DNA of 64,000 bases from Anarhynchus alexandrinus (lineage: Eukaryota > Chordata > Aves > Charadriiformes > Charadriidae): positions 946,575 to 1,010,574 of the forward strand of contig VUYV01000124.1 in the NCBI GenBank assembly GCA_008711295.1. Direction: 5' to 3'. Made by a program: the position numbers and the translations under genes. Below, in pieces: positions 33,078 to 46,520 of this stretch; position 1 is the first letter of the stretch; each line of letters begins with the position of its first letter. The notes beneath the pieces were generated by a model that did not search any database, was not told the origin of the DNA, and worked only from the letters and a program-made list of their open reading frames with translations.

Positions 33078-36000
33078 GTAAGTAGGAATCAAAAATGTAC
33101 ATATTCCGCGTGGTTTAAATATGAAAAAAGGCGCCTTTCCGGCGCCGGCTGCCAGCCTGAGCCGGGTGCCGGCAGCCTCCCGGCGGGTCCCTCCTCCCGC
33201 CCTCCTTTCTGCCCCAGCGACTCGCTCGTTTTTTGTGCAACACATCCCCGCGGCTCGCGCCGAAATTAACGAGGAAAAATTGTTCGGCTCGCGCGCCGNC
33301 GCCCCGCCGCCGCCCCCGGGGTCCGGCGGGGGAAGGACCGGCCCTGGGCAGCGGCGGGGGGGGAATCGGTGCGCCGTGCCGCCGCAGCTCGGAGTTGCCT
33401 CCGCAAATCTTTGCGGAGTTGGGATGACTTGAGGAGGGGGAGGCGAAGCGGCCCCCTGGCTTCTCGGCTGAGTGGCGGGGGGGTGGCACGGGCGGTCGGA
33501 AAGCGGGGCAGCAGGGGCACTGCCGGCGCACCTCGGCGCTTGTGCGGGAGAGAGGGAGCGAAAAGGAGAGGGAGGGAGGCAGACTCGCGTGAAATGAATG
33601 ACTCGGGACTGCCGGTCGTTGATTTGGGGCAGGAAGTCCGGAGATCTGTTTTGCATATGACAGGCTTTCGCTTTTCAAAGTGGCAAAGAGAGTTGATTGT
33701 GTTTCCATCTTGAGAGTGGGCACGAGCAGCCGAGAGCTGCTCGGACGGCATCTGACCCGCTGCTGGCGGGGGACGCGCAGAGAAGGGAGCGAGCGAGCGA
33801 GTGCGCGGGAGGGGGCAGGTGCTTCTGCTGCGGAGATATTCCGGGATTCCCGATCTGGAAATGAGGCCGATTTAAGAGGGGGACGGCGGGAGCCGGTTGT
33901 CGTCTGCTGGATCGCGTCCTTTATTTTCCTTGTGGTCTGCAGCGCGCGCCGTTAATCCCTGAAGGCATTAGGGAGAGTGGGATTTGGCACCGTGTGCGGG
34001 GAGAGGAGCTGTCTTAACCTTTTTAAAACGACTTCTCTGCTAACGGGGGCAGCGCTCTTGCTAATAAAGCAGGGAAGCAGAGTACCTGGCGCTGACGCTT
34101 CGTTTGCACTTTCTGGCTGCGCTGAGTGGGTGTTTTTTATACGTTTGAGTTTTCAGAGATGAAATTAGGGCTGCGAGGGTTGTTGGTGGTGGGGTTTTTT
34201 TTCTTTTTTTTTCTTTTTTTCCCCGACTCAAGTCTCTCCGGCTGGAGTTGGAAAAACACTTGAAGGTTTTTCCAGGGATTCCTGCCGGTGTCTCTCTGCG
34301 ATCCGGAGGAAAAGGAAAGCCTCGAGCTGGGAAGGGGTGCTGACATGTTTATCAGCTCTCCTGCTCCGTCCTGGCAGAAAACCTTTGCTTTCATTTACCC
34401 GTCCTCTCGGTAGCACCTTATACAAATCCGCGGGGAGAGGGGAGCGCGGTTGTCAGGGGGTTAATCAAATCAGTCCGAGTATCCTCACGGGGCGGGGTGG
34501 GGGGGTGAGAGTGTGGGGCTGAACACGCTCTGAAAACCGCGGGGAAGAGGCGGCGTGCCCCCCGTTTGACGGCAGCTTTAAGACTTGAGCGGGCGAGAGC
34601 AACTTCTCCCCGCCTCCCTCCCGGCCGCCGGGCGCTGCTCGGGCGCAGGCAGCGCACCCCGGGGACCGGGCAGCGCACCTACGGGGCCGCACCGCACGGC
34701 TCCTCACCTGGCCTGGGAAAAGCCACCTACGTTTCTGCCGTTCGCCAGTGTCGCCGGTAGCGAGGAAGCCCGGGCTCGGTGGCCTCGGGGGACGGCGGGT
34801 GAGAGCCGGGGAGCTCCCGGGGAGCGGCGAGCGGCCGCGGAGCGGGGCGCCGCCGTGGGAGCCCCGCCGGAGGACGGGACCTCGCCTCCTCGCCTCGCAC
34901 TTCGTGACACCCGTGGGGTTCCCAAGAGTGGCGGCGGATCTCCGGAGAGGGCGGATCCTGCCGAAGGGCTGCTTGTGCCGAAGTGAATCGGGGGCCCGAT
35001 CCCGCTGCTGCTAAAGTCGGGGAGGGCAGGATTAGGCTCTTTATAATTAGCTCCCTTCTCCTCCCCTCGCCCCTGGGGGGTGTGAGAGGAGGAAACAATA
35101 GACATCAAGTGCTGGGTTCGCTTTTCTCGGTGTGCCTTTTAAAGTACTAATGCTATGTGGAGGAAACAGAATTGGTGCTGGCTGTCTGACACCATCTGCA
35201 TTTTTTATTAACAACTTGTTTAATAAAACATTTTATAATTTTCACTTATTCTTTAAAGTTGCTGATCGGGAAACAATACACATGTAAATAAATTATGCAT
35301 GGGATAAATTAGGACAAAAGCAGTAGGACACATAATAGGGGAAGGGATGCAGTGCACAGTATTTTATCCTCATGTGTCCTCCCTGACAATGAAAGGGAGC
35401 TGAATGACATTTGCATTTCCTCTGTCTGCGTTTTGATTGTATCTCAAAACCCACAAACGCCCCCTACAGAAACTGGCCACACAAAGGTTTTGCTCGGAGA
35501 TGGGGGACAATGTAGAGACTGAGAAATCCTAGCTCAGGTATCAAGCAGCTCCCTGTGTGCGCTTGTGCATTTAAGTGTGTCCAATATTCAGTTTATCTCC
35601 GGCACTTGGACACATATGTGGCCTTGTTCATGCTAGACTAGTCTCTCGGGATAATGTATTCCAGTGTACCTGAGCATCTGTGGGAATACATTACATAGAA
35701 TAGCTCAGTGTGCGGAGTCCCTGATTAATGATTGGTGCCTCCTTCCACTCAGCTTGCCTCTTGCTCCGTCTAACGCTCTCTTCTCACTTTCTGGTCCTCT
35801 TTTGGTGCTTTCATCCCTTTGCTTTTCTCCCCTTCGCTTCCTCTGGTGATCCAATCAACCTGGCATGACTGCCTATTATTTCTGCCATTTAATACCTTGT
35901 TGTTTACCAACATGGTGCTACAGGCAAAAATATCAGAGATCTAAGTTTAACAGATCTGCGAGGGAAAGGCAGCAGGTGTCTGGATAAACATGTTCTTCTT

Positions 36001-39000
36001 CATCTGTAGAAAAGGCAGTATTCAGATAGCTTTGATGGGACAGCAGTGGATTTGAAGTGCTGGGTTTGTTGGGTTGGTTTTTTGTTTTTTTTTTTTACTA
36101 GTCTGTGTACCTATCTCCATACTTTTTCTTTCCATCTTCTTCTCCTTTGGATATCTTAATATGGAAACATTTGAGCAGTGCACTAGAAGAAACAAACGCG
36201 GTTAAAAAGTATTCTGAATTACTTCAAATGTCAGTCAGAAATCTCAATGGACTTTGTAAACATTAATTAATTAAACCTCTCAACACCCCTGTGAAGAAAA
36301 GATTATTGCCTTTGTTTTATGGATGGCTAAACTAGGGCAAAGTGGTTCAGAAACTTTCTAATTTGAAAATCAAGTCTAGAATGCAGCTGTTCAACTTCCA
36401 GTCTTAGCATCTAGTCCTGTTTCCTCCATCTCTGCCTTATTAGCAATGTGCATATGGTACCATAATGCTTTTAATGTAATTAAGACCTTGTAATTTACAA
36501 AGTCTTATCTAGAAGCAGAGCTGGTTTCCCCCACCCCTTCTCTGTCTTTACTCCCACAGCTGACTTTTATTTCAGGTTGTCAATTAAACATACTCACTGG
36601 AACATATGTTAGGCTATTGCCTTTTCTGCATGTGAGATTCCCTCATGCTATACAGCTCTGCCTGGATGCTCACCAGAGGAGCTGTTGCCTTCCAGTAGTT
36701 TGGCCTTGGAGTAGCAGTGCTGGTGCTCTCCCCTTTTTTTTGCTCAAGACAGCCTCTGGGACAAAAGAGGCTAACTCAGGCTCAATTGCTAGGCTAGGTC
36801 GCTTGCATGCTGACTGTATTGTTGGATAACTTTGACGTGCTTAGGGACATTTATTCCCTGCCAGGTGTTTGGGGACCAGAGCATCACAGACTTGTGTGCA
36901 CAGTGCTAGAGCTGACCTTATAAACCCTACCAGGCCTATTCTGTCTCTGTGTTCCTGCTGCAAACACACAGCAGCGGTTGGTTTTCCAATTGCTGTACCT
37001 TCTCAGATAAAATTGCCTTGACAGCCAGCTCCAACCCCTGGGCTGCCAAGTGGCCATCCTTGTGATGATGAATTCTGTGGCATGAGACACCTGTGAAGAA
37101 ATGGTCTGTGCTCACATCCCTGTTTCCTGTTGGCAATGGAGCAGCGTGAGTCTTGGGGTCTTGTATGGCAAGAATATTTCATTAGTGATAACTCTGGCCT
37201 GAATTCAAGATGGGGACTCTTATGTGGAAGGTCCCGTATCCCATTATGCATCCCTGAAACAGCCCTACGTCCTGATTAAGTGCTGATGAAGACTGATTTT
37301 TCTTTTTGGCTGTTGTTGCATAAGCATCTGGTTGCTGATTTTTAATATTAAAGTGAAAGTATAATATGCAGTGCTGCTTTCAGCAGGTGGAAGCAATAAA
37401 ATAGACGGACAGTTAGGTTGCCAGTTCAGTGTTTACAAGTGATGTGGAGGTGATTTTAATGTGGCTTTGCAGAAGGGAATTTTCTTCTGCTTGACAGAAC
37501 AGGGTTGTTGGGCACATTAAATCACATACCAAAATCTCTACAGCATTTCCAATGTGGCTCTGATGTCACTTAAAAACATAAATGAGACCTAGCATGACAC
37601 ATTTCAAACCAAAACTGTTGTCCACATGAAAACTGTATTTTCTGTATCTAAGCACCAGCTTTCAGAGAAAATGAGGGATGAATGTTATTGTATTTACGCA
37701 AGGAAACAAGCATAAAACCAAAGTCATTGGGAGGCAGAGAAGCCAAGTTGAGAAGACCTGAGGATACACTGGTTTGAATATGAGAGAGTCTGATAAATGG
37801 TATGTAACTAGTTAGTGTTATGTCTGGTTCCATGAGTTGCTTGTGCATGATTAGTTGTTGCAGTGCTTTTGTAATTTTGTTTTGTTGGTGTTCCAGCCTT
37901 TCACAGTCTGTCCAGTTGTGTGGATGGATGGAGGTTATATCACAAAATTGTTGCTGAAGAAAAAGTTTTACAAACATATTCTTTGTGGTGTGTGAAAGCA
38001 ATATTCAACTAACTGGGTTGTGCTACAAAAGCCCAAAGGTATATTTTTTTACAGGGTGTAATAATATCAAGGTAAGATCATGTCCAATGGGCTGGGTGCA
38101 TCATGCCTGTTAGATAGGGTTCACAGTGTCTGAGTGGGAATAGTTTACCCAGACCATGCAGAAGTCTGGTACACAAAGCAAAATGGGGCTCTGTCTTCAG
38201 TCTGAGTCATGATGAAGGTAATGTGGCTCATTCTTGTGTAGCCTAATGAAAATTGATTTCTACCTCTGCTTTCCTAAAACTGGAAGTGTGGTGTTTGGAG
38301 GTTGCTCTCAAGAGCAGACTTTGTCCATCCTGTATATCTGTCTTCTGCAATTTATGACATTTGGATATACCTCTGCTGTCCCGAAATGAAGCATTCCAAT
38401 GCCCCCCATTGGCTGCAAATAAACCATCTTTTAGGATTGTCAGTTGCTGAGTCTGGTGTTTTCTCACTCTGGTTTGTCTTTCATGTCAGAGCTGAATTTC
38501 TTTGCTTGGTAGATCAATTTTACAATCTTGGTATTTATTCTGGGCTCATCACTGTGTTGTCTGTATGTGATGTTGCCTTGAGCAAGAACCATCCCTGTAT
38601 TGTTTATCCCCGAGGACTTGTAGGAGTGGAATGAATCTGTTTCGGGAGTTGACGTTTTTCTCCCTTGGACAGACCGACCTCTGATGTGAGGATCCCTTGG
38701 CTGGGGTGACATACTCCCACGTGCAGAGAAGCAGCACCAAGGCAATGTTGCTTAAGGCCTGTTCCAAGGGCTTCATTAGGACTGTACTGCTCTTCTGGCT
38801 TTGCCTGGCAGTTTTTCCCAGAATGCAGAGACTGAGGTGTGTTAGTCGCTTCCTTAGCGCAGGTCCCGGTTTTAGCACTGGTTTGTTTCTTTTAAGGAAA
38901 GTTATCTCATCGACACAATCTAAAAGAAAGCATAATTTTAAAATACCTTTTTTTTTTAACAAAATTTTTCTGATGAGAGTGCTTCTTTCTTGTCTTTAAA

Positions 39001-42000
39001 AATTTCTCTACAGTTTGTGGAACAAACCCAAATACACTGGACTAGTACGTGAGAAGCAGAAAGTAGTTTTCCTTTCTTCTTTCTTATTTCAAAAGAAAGA
39101 ACAGAACTGCCCAGTGTATTTTCACTGTCTAAACTGAGTGACATATAACACAAATATTGTGAGTGCTTGAATACTGAATGTTTAAAGTTCTTATTTATCT
39201 TTACCAGCCTAAGTTATTAGAGGTATGATTTTTTTTTTTAATTGTTATATACGGTTTACTTCCCAGCAGAGCATATTTTAACCACAGATTCCCAGCAGAT
39301 GTCTCCGAGAAGAATAATGCAGTGTCTCAACGGCTGCTGGCAAATATCCTTCTCACACCCCTATCCACTCCAGTATGGGAATAGCAGGAGTATGTCAGCA
39401 TGTGTCTCAGTTTTCAGGTTACCTGCCTGAGCCGGGTGCGGTCAGAGTTGCGATTCCAGCTGCATGGAAGGTTTTACTGGCACCCCGGCACTGTCTGAGG
39501 GGAGGCTTCACAGGGAGTCAGTGGAGCAGCAAGAGCAGGGCAGGGACGGGTACTGATGAGTGTGCACTAGGTGGCTGTGATCAGCAGCGTGTGCTTGCCA
39601 AATCCTGAGTCATTAATTTTGCATTCTGCTGAGCTGTAGCTGGGAGAGAGTCCCCTGCTCAGGTGTTGATGGGGACACTGACTACATCAGTGTCATTATT
39701 CTGGTGAGAAAGGCTGGAAGTGATATTTAATATCGCAGTTCCTTGTGACAGAACTGATCCAGCCTAACTGAGGATCATCCCTCCATTCATACAACACCAT
39801 GAGTTGTATCGGTCTTTGGCATCTGATAATGCTGTCCTTGCTTTCTGATAATTTTTATAAATTAAGATAAAATCCCAACTGTAACATGAGTATGGAATCT
39901 TAGTACGCAAAACAAAGGAACCCCACATAACTTAATAGTTTCTCCCCCTTGTTTCTTCTCAGATTCTCCCTTGTGACACAAGATACAAGCCTTGGTTGTG
40001 CTAAATTGTGCATTGTGCTAAATTCTCTACAAACACATGGCTTAATGCTCGCTGCCTTTTAGGTCTCAAAAATCTAAATAGGTTGGACAGTGCAAAGAAA
40101 ATCAGGTGCAGCACAGTGAAATAAGGCCATGCCCTGAGTTGGTTAATTCCAGTCTGCTCTACCGCATCAGCTGGCAGGGCTGATTTGATCTGATCAGATG
40201 CGGGCATGCTACTTCTGCCAAAACGCAAAGTACAGTGCTTATGTTGCTTTTATGCTTTGAGTTGGCTTCGTGCTAGCCACAGGAAGATAGATTATGCCTG
40301 TTGGAACAAAATTTCCTCTTGAAAATGTTTTGGGTGCTTTTCATGTTTTGGAAGAGTAAGTGAACACCAGTTCAGTGCTTTGTGTCACATGGCTGTGAAA
40401 TTTTTGGTCTGGTTCTAGGAACTTTGCAGTCTCTAGTGTTCCTGTGGATCCACAGCCTAATGTGATTAGTCACAGAGTTGGGAGAAAATTGAAATGGCTG
40501 GAGTTATAGCCCAGGTAGTTCACTGTCCGGTGAACAGTGCTATAGGGAAACTTATGATGGAGACACAAAGTTAGTATTATTTCTTCAAGGGAAAAGTAAT
40601 GCCCATATTTCCATTTCCTTCAAGAACAGTTCTGAAGAAAATCATCCATGGATTTGTGACTGTTCAAGTGTTATGGTTGCAATATTGTTTCCTGAAAGAC
40701 TGTATATGGTCAAAGATCGGGACAAATATATTTTATGTTTATGATTACTTTAAAACCTATGCAATCTGAATAAGGAATAATAGAAACTGTGATTCAGAAA
40801 GGTGTTTTACTGCTAAACTCCTTTGGTCTTGACCATGAATAAAAACTGCATGATGTTTGAGGCTGCTGTGCTCCTAAGTGTTCAGATAAATCACTCATCA
40901 GTGTCCAATATTGGAAATTATAGCATGATACCACTTGTATCTACAAGCTTACTGTGATTGCTTTTGCTTTTTTTTTTTAAACTACTAAAGGGTGTTTTGA
41001 AAACTGTAGGTTTTTGTGTTTTCTATATGTTTATCCTTGAAGTTTTCAGTTCATTAGCATACACCTGTTGATGGAAATATGGAATAAATCAGGAGCACAA
41101 TTTTAATTCAGAGATGAGTGCCTTTTATAGTTGGGGTAGTGCAGGTTAAGAGTCATGTGAGATGTGATGAGTGAGGGTTGGTGATGGGAAGCCTTGGCAG
41201 TGAGGTCTTTCTCCACAGGTGTGGAGGAATCCTCTTAATTGCAGCATTGAGATACTTCTGCTGCTGCTTCCTCATATCTGACTGACCCTTTAATTTTTAG
41301 GAGGTGCTTCTCCAAAAAGGATGTGCCCCTCTGTTAATTTGATGACGTTAGTCCTCAGTGGTCAAATGGCATGTGGATGGAAGCAATGTTAATACCTCCC
41401 CAGGTAGAATGGGGCCCCAAAGACTTCTCACTTCTCTCTTCTCCTGTGCTGATACAAATGAATGGGAACTTGATCAGGTTGGCTGGTGTTATGTTGATGG
41501 CAAACAGGCATTCCTGAGGTTGAAATCTAACCAAAAAATGTTGATGGGGGAAATGTGTGGAAAACCCTTCTCAATTTCCTGTCACCAGATCTGATTTGTT
41601 TTTGACGATAGTCTCAGCTAAATGTTTTATCTTCTCCTAGCTTTCCTCTCCCCCGTATCCCAACCTCTTTCCCCCATTGACCTCTACAAGCACAGTCCTA
41701 GCTGTTGATTTATCGGGGCAGGCTAGCTCAGCACTGTGTGGAGATTGCTTTTAATTAACTCTCTTTGTTTTTTCCAACCTTCAGGGAGCAGCAGCCCTTT
41801 AATGATTTTAATATTTTATCTGGATTTATATCCACCTTATGTGTTGTTTGTTGCTCTGCTTCCTCACATGTTCTTCCTGAGCCTTTTCCCAAAATGAAGT
41901 GTTTGTTTCAGGCCCTTCATACAGGATGAGGAGGAGAATTTTTAATGGCTTCTGGACTGGGAAGATGGACTTTCTATGATCTACTTTGGTGTTTTGGAGG

Positions 42001-44744
42001 AGGATGGGGAGTATGAGGTGCTGCATTTTGATGCTGTTTTGGAGCAAGACTCGCTTCAGTGTTCTGCCTCTGTGCACAGGGAGAGGCAGCTTTGTTTCAT
42101 GGTTGCAGCATTGGCAGATCAGAGCCTACTGAATTAAATCTGACCCCTGACTTGTATGGCATAGAGAAGTCATGAGCTTATTTTCACAGTTAGGTAGGAC
42201 TCTCATGCTAGTCAGGCTGAGTAGTGGAGGCACTAATGTAATTACCTGTTGCTAAAATGTAGTTAACTTCTTGTGCATGAATACAGGTCTAAAGGAGAGT
42301 CCCTTTTTACCTGCAAAAGACTACCTTTGCCTACTGTGAGTAGCTCTACCAAGTGAGATTTCTTCAGACTGAGCAGAAAGCAGCTACACAAAATTTCCCC
42401 CACCTGGAATTTTCTCTTTACATATCCTACAATGAGGATTTCAGGAGGTTCCAGCATGAAAGAATTAGGAAAAATGTATGTTATTTGTTACTGTAAAGTA
42501 TGCGGCACTTTCATGCCAGAGCAGGAAAATGCTTTATAATCATGCTTAAAGTAGGCATCACAGTCTCTTTCATGGGATTATTTTCTCCATTCTTCTGATG
42601 GGAGGAATGGCATGCACTGACTGACTTGGTGATGGTCACACTAGTCACACTGTCAACCATTGACAGAATTGGAGGTGTAGAAGTCACATTGTTTTGCTTT
42701 TGGTGTTGAGCATTAGACAGCATATAAGTGATGTGTTGAAAGTGAATGGGAATCCTTCCTTGGCAGCCCTTCCATGTCTGAGCTGAAATTAGGGGCACGG
42801 AGGAACCGTGAGAAAGTGAGTTAAGACTGCCTTAAAGAAGAAATTCACTAATAAATATCACTAAACCATCCTTAGTGGCAGTGGTTTATGCCTAGAGCTG
42901 ATAAAGGCACTGTTGGGGTGCAAAGATTTTACCATGGAAATGAACCAAGTGGCAAATAGGTTTCCGTTTCAAAATATACATGCTGCACACCAGACAGTCT
43001 GTTCAGTTCAGTTCATGCGTTGAATTCAAAGTCACTGGTGTGAGAACAGTTTGACTCAATTTATGCTACAAGACTACTTGTAAGTATGTGTAAGTGTATT
43101 TAAAGCCCCTTTGTTAAAATGGCAGAAGAAATGAAGAAGTTCCCAGATCTAGTCCTCCCTTACTGAGGAAAGTGACTCTGAGACAGCAGCTGAAAGGAAC
43201 ACAGTCGTGGGTGCTACTTATCAAAATATTGGCAGTGCATCACTGCATAAGATCATCTTTGTCATCTGGTCTGTGGTTTGTGTTTGTGTCTTTCTTATCT
43301 TCCTCTGCAGTCCGCTTTACTTTAGAAAATAATTGTTTGGGTGTATGTTTTTCCATGTTGTTCCTGTGATTCCACAGTAACTAACTCCTGGCATTCTCAT
43401 CTGACCAGATTGCGAATGTATCTGGTTCAGGTATTCATTCTGCTGAGTAGATCTGAAAGTAAGTTCCCTCCTCCCCTATTATTAGCTTTCTAGTTTTGTT
43501 TCCACAACTAACTTATCCACAAAGTTTTAGGGTTAGGAGAGGCTCTGTCTCCTGACATGTCTTCCGAATTCCTCACTGTTAAACACACACCATGCAAAGT
43601 TGAAACCTGGCCGGCCCTCAAAGAGCAGTTTATTTCCCAGGCTGCTTTTTCCAGCTACCTTCTCCTTCTTGCACCCCTTGGAGGTGAAAAGGAGGAACAG
43701 ATGAGGGGTGAGCACTCTGCCTTTGGGAAGGGCTCTGACCTGAAAATGGATTGCGATTCCAGCCGAATGGTTCCTTCCCTCGGTAACAGAATTGCATGCC
43801 TGGGCTCTGAGCTCTTTGCGTTAATTCCATCTCTGCTAAAGTTTCCCAGTCAATTAACCATGTCCATCTCCTGCTCTAGCAACCACATGTGCCTTTTCTG
43901 CTGCAGCAGGGTTTTGGAACAGTAACTCCCTGCAGCCTTTGCTGCAGCAGTTTTCCTCCAGCAGCTTCCCTCAAGCATGGTTATCAATCAGGACCTGTCA
44001 GGTTTTTCCCTTCGATACATCTATTTTCAGGGCTGTAGGACTTTGACCTTTTGCTTTTGTCTTTATAAGTACTATTTTTTCCAATAGGGGCCAGCTCAAA
44101 TGCTGTGTTAGGTCTTTACACTGATACAAAAGCTGCATGAAAATTTCAGTCTTGGTGTGAGGAGATTCTGCTAAACCTGGGTATTTCTTTTGGTTTGTGT
44201 CCTTTTGCTTCCCTTGGGTTTTAATTTTGCATGTCAAAAAGGCCTCATTAGGCTGGCCAGTAGTTCTTGTGTGGTGTTCCAGGAAGCACCTGCAGTGCAG
44301 AGGTCTCCTCTGAGTAGCTGATGAACAGGGCTGGATGAAAGAGTAGTGAGTTCTTGGAGGCCGAAGTGTCTGGGAGATGCTCACCCATGGGATTTGACAT
44401 AGACTGCCTTTGAAGGGAATTCTGCACACGCCTCTGGAAGAATGGTTTGGATGCTGCCACTGGTGGTCTCTTGGAAAAGCACTTAAGTGGCCATGACAGT
44501 GGCTTGAATATGATTTTCTTGCATGTTGTACTATCATCAAAGGTCAGGTTGGGCTAGAGTGCCTATGAAAGCAAGAGGATATGCTTATTATCTTGTCTTG
44601 AACAGGTGGGTGAGCCTGATCCTGTTTCTAGTGGGTAGGTACCTATATCATAAAGGCTGCCATCCCAATTGGCACTAATTGGTTCCTGTGTGGCTACTTT
44701 CAGATGAGAAGATGAAAACCAAATTGGCCACAGAGGCTCAATTA
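33078..44744 (+). other. DPF3: DPF3 intron 1, first part
   Basis: The intron begins with gtaagtagg and stays in the CpG island to about 35,060, then becomes AT-rich. Apart from a MIR-like fossil at about 36,270-36,420, I recognise nothing. The stretch 35,150-35,480 looks like a conserved noncoding element (see findings). Confidence 0.7.
36270..36420 (+). repeat. MIR-like SINE fossil
   Basis: The order 'gattattgcctttgttttatggatggctaaactagggcaaagtggttcag ... caagtctagaatgcagc' follows the MIR core (attatccccattttacagatgaggaaactgaggc ...). It is highly diverged. Confidence 0.4.
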
Positions 44745-46520
44745 ATAGAAGTGTAGGTTTAAAAGGGGGTTCCTGGGTCTTATGTCCAGTCCCCTGGTAC
44801 CGTGTCAGATAATCCCTTTCATAAACTGAAAAGTCCTTGTCTTAAATCCCCACTTGGACTGTTTGTTCCCATTACTCCTCTTGGGAGGGTTCCAGAACCC
44901 ACTGCTCCGATGGCTGGAAATAGAATTTTAATCCCTAGCCTAGCCCTACTTGTGACCAGTTTATACCCATTTGTTCTGGTGCCAGCATGGAGTTGTTAGT
45001 TTACATACTATTGCTCCATCCATGTCTTCCTCTCCGCTATCATGCATTTGTACGACACTATTATAAGCCCTCTCAGTCTTTGTTTTGATATACTAAACTA
45101 TCTGTGCTATCTTTCCCTTTCCTTTGATCGCTGGAGTATTTATTGTCTTTGCCTTCTGTACTTCAGCTTGGATTACTGACATTCAACTTCCTTGAGTGTG
45201 AGTGGACAGAGTAGTACTCTGTTCCAGGTGAGGTTTTGCCCTCTAAAATAACTTGAGTTTTTACCTGCTCTGGGAGCACCTTGCTTTTGCATTTCTATGT
45301 GGTTGTATTGTGCTGGTGGTTCATAGTCATCCTGTGGTAGACTGATATTGTTATGTTTCTTCTCCTGCCCTTTTAGCTGTTGTTGTTGTTGAGATGATGA
45401 TCTCCAGGGTATTAAGTGACATTTATACTGAATTCACTCTATCTAATCCTTCTTGCCTGATATTCTTAATTTCGTTGATGTCCCTTCAACTTGTGTAAGT
45501 AGCTAACTTTTATCAGCGCACATACTTTTTGTGCCAAGGTCATTAATGGAAATACTGAATAAGATCAGTCCCCAGACCAATCCTTTCTAGAGCTCCAGAA
45601 GTAACCTCCCATCAGCCAATTACTGGCTCTCTCAGGATTTCACTCATGTCCAGCCCTCTTTCAGTGGTTTTTCAGTCATATCACCATTCTTGTACTAATC
45701 CTCATCTTCTCCATTTTCAGTAATTTCTCATATAATACTGTATGAAACATTTGCTGTAAGTCCAAATAGCTAAGAAGAAAATGTCTAGAATCTCTGTATC
45801 TTATGAAAGCAAGATGTCAAGTTACTCTGGCACAAGGTATGGATCTTGCATCTTAGTCATTTCCTTGTTCAAGAGTGTCCCTGATCATTTTGCACTTAAA
45901 AAAGTGCATGTGAGTGAACTCTGGCTCAGTTAGCCTTACTGCAATAATTTGCAAGGTTTGTGTTCTAAAACAATTAATTTTATTTTGCTTGCTATACTTC
46001 AGTAATATAGTAGTAACCAGGGTTTGTGGTATCTGTTTAAAGAACTTGCTAGTAGATGAATGGTTTCAGGTCGCAGTTCTTGGGCAGAGATTATTCAGAA
46101 TTTATGCCTTGACTGCACAAATGTCTTTGTGGCTTCCACCTCAGTCATCCCACTGAAGCACAGCATTCCTTTAGTTCTTGGCCTCTACCTACATTATATT
46201 TAATCTGTGTACCATTCTAACTACAAAACAGCTGAACTTCCTTTGATTGCTCTTATTTTGATGTCTGAAGAATATTACTGTTTTTTAATAGCTTTTGCAA
46301 GTTCTAACTCTTGGCTTTGGCAATCCTCCCTATACTTCCTGACCTTTAAGATCCAATTTTTTCTTCTCTTACTACTGTTTTCTGTTCCTGAAGGGTGCCC
46401 GTTTAATTCTGTTGTCCTTTTTCAAGGTAATTATTCAGCCAATAACTTCTTCAGTCTTCCCATAAGAGTTTGAAACAATTCTTGCATTTTTCTCTTAATG
46501 AAATTCACCAAGTTCTGCTG
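44745..46520 (-). mobile_element. Long ancient CR1/L3-like LINE fragment
   Basis: The antisense match to the amniote CR1-like consensus is collinear over more than 1 kb. It runs through 'ctggaaatagaattttaatccc ... gtgaccagtttatacccatttgttctggtgcc', 'cctctcagtctttgttttgatatactaaac', 'tctgttccaggtgaggttttgcc', 'ctttttgtgccaaggtcattaatggaaatactgaataagatcagtccc' and 'gtaacctcccatcagcc'. It reaches back into the reverse-transcriptase part of ORF2. The match is convincing to about 45,900 and weaker to 46,520. Many stops and indels show it is long dead. It lies opposite to DPF3. Confidence 0.7.

Larger units (their letters stand above)
32160..35060 (+). promoter_or_regulatory. DPF3: DPF3 CpG island
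   Basis: About 2.9 kb of dense CpG surrounds the DPF3 start exon, with nearly equal extent upstream and downstream. Short tandem runs are embedded: (GGTC)n near 32398-32415 and (GAGC)n near 33789-33804. Several G-rich clusters occur, the clearest at 34490-34507. A broad island of this size is typical for developmental regulators. The many long open frames on both strands inside it are compositional. Confidence 0.85.

Noticed and set aside
33060..35108. Several 100-200 codon frames (both strands) downstream of the DPF3 exon
   Set aside because: Same GC-composition effect. They overlap one another and some cross the ambiguous base at 33299.
38464..38962. Overlapping 93- and 137-codon minus-strand frames
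   Set aside because: No recognisable protein, no splice or promoter context, and antisense to a DPF3 intron.
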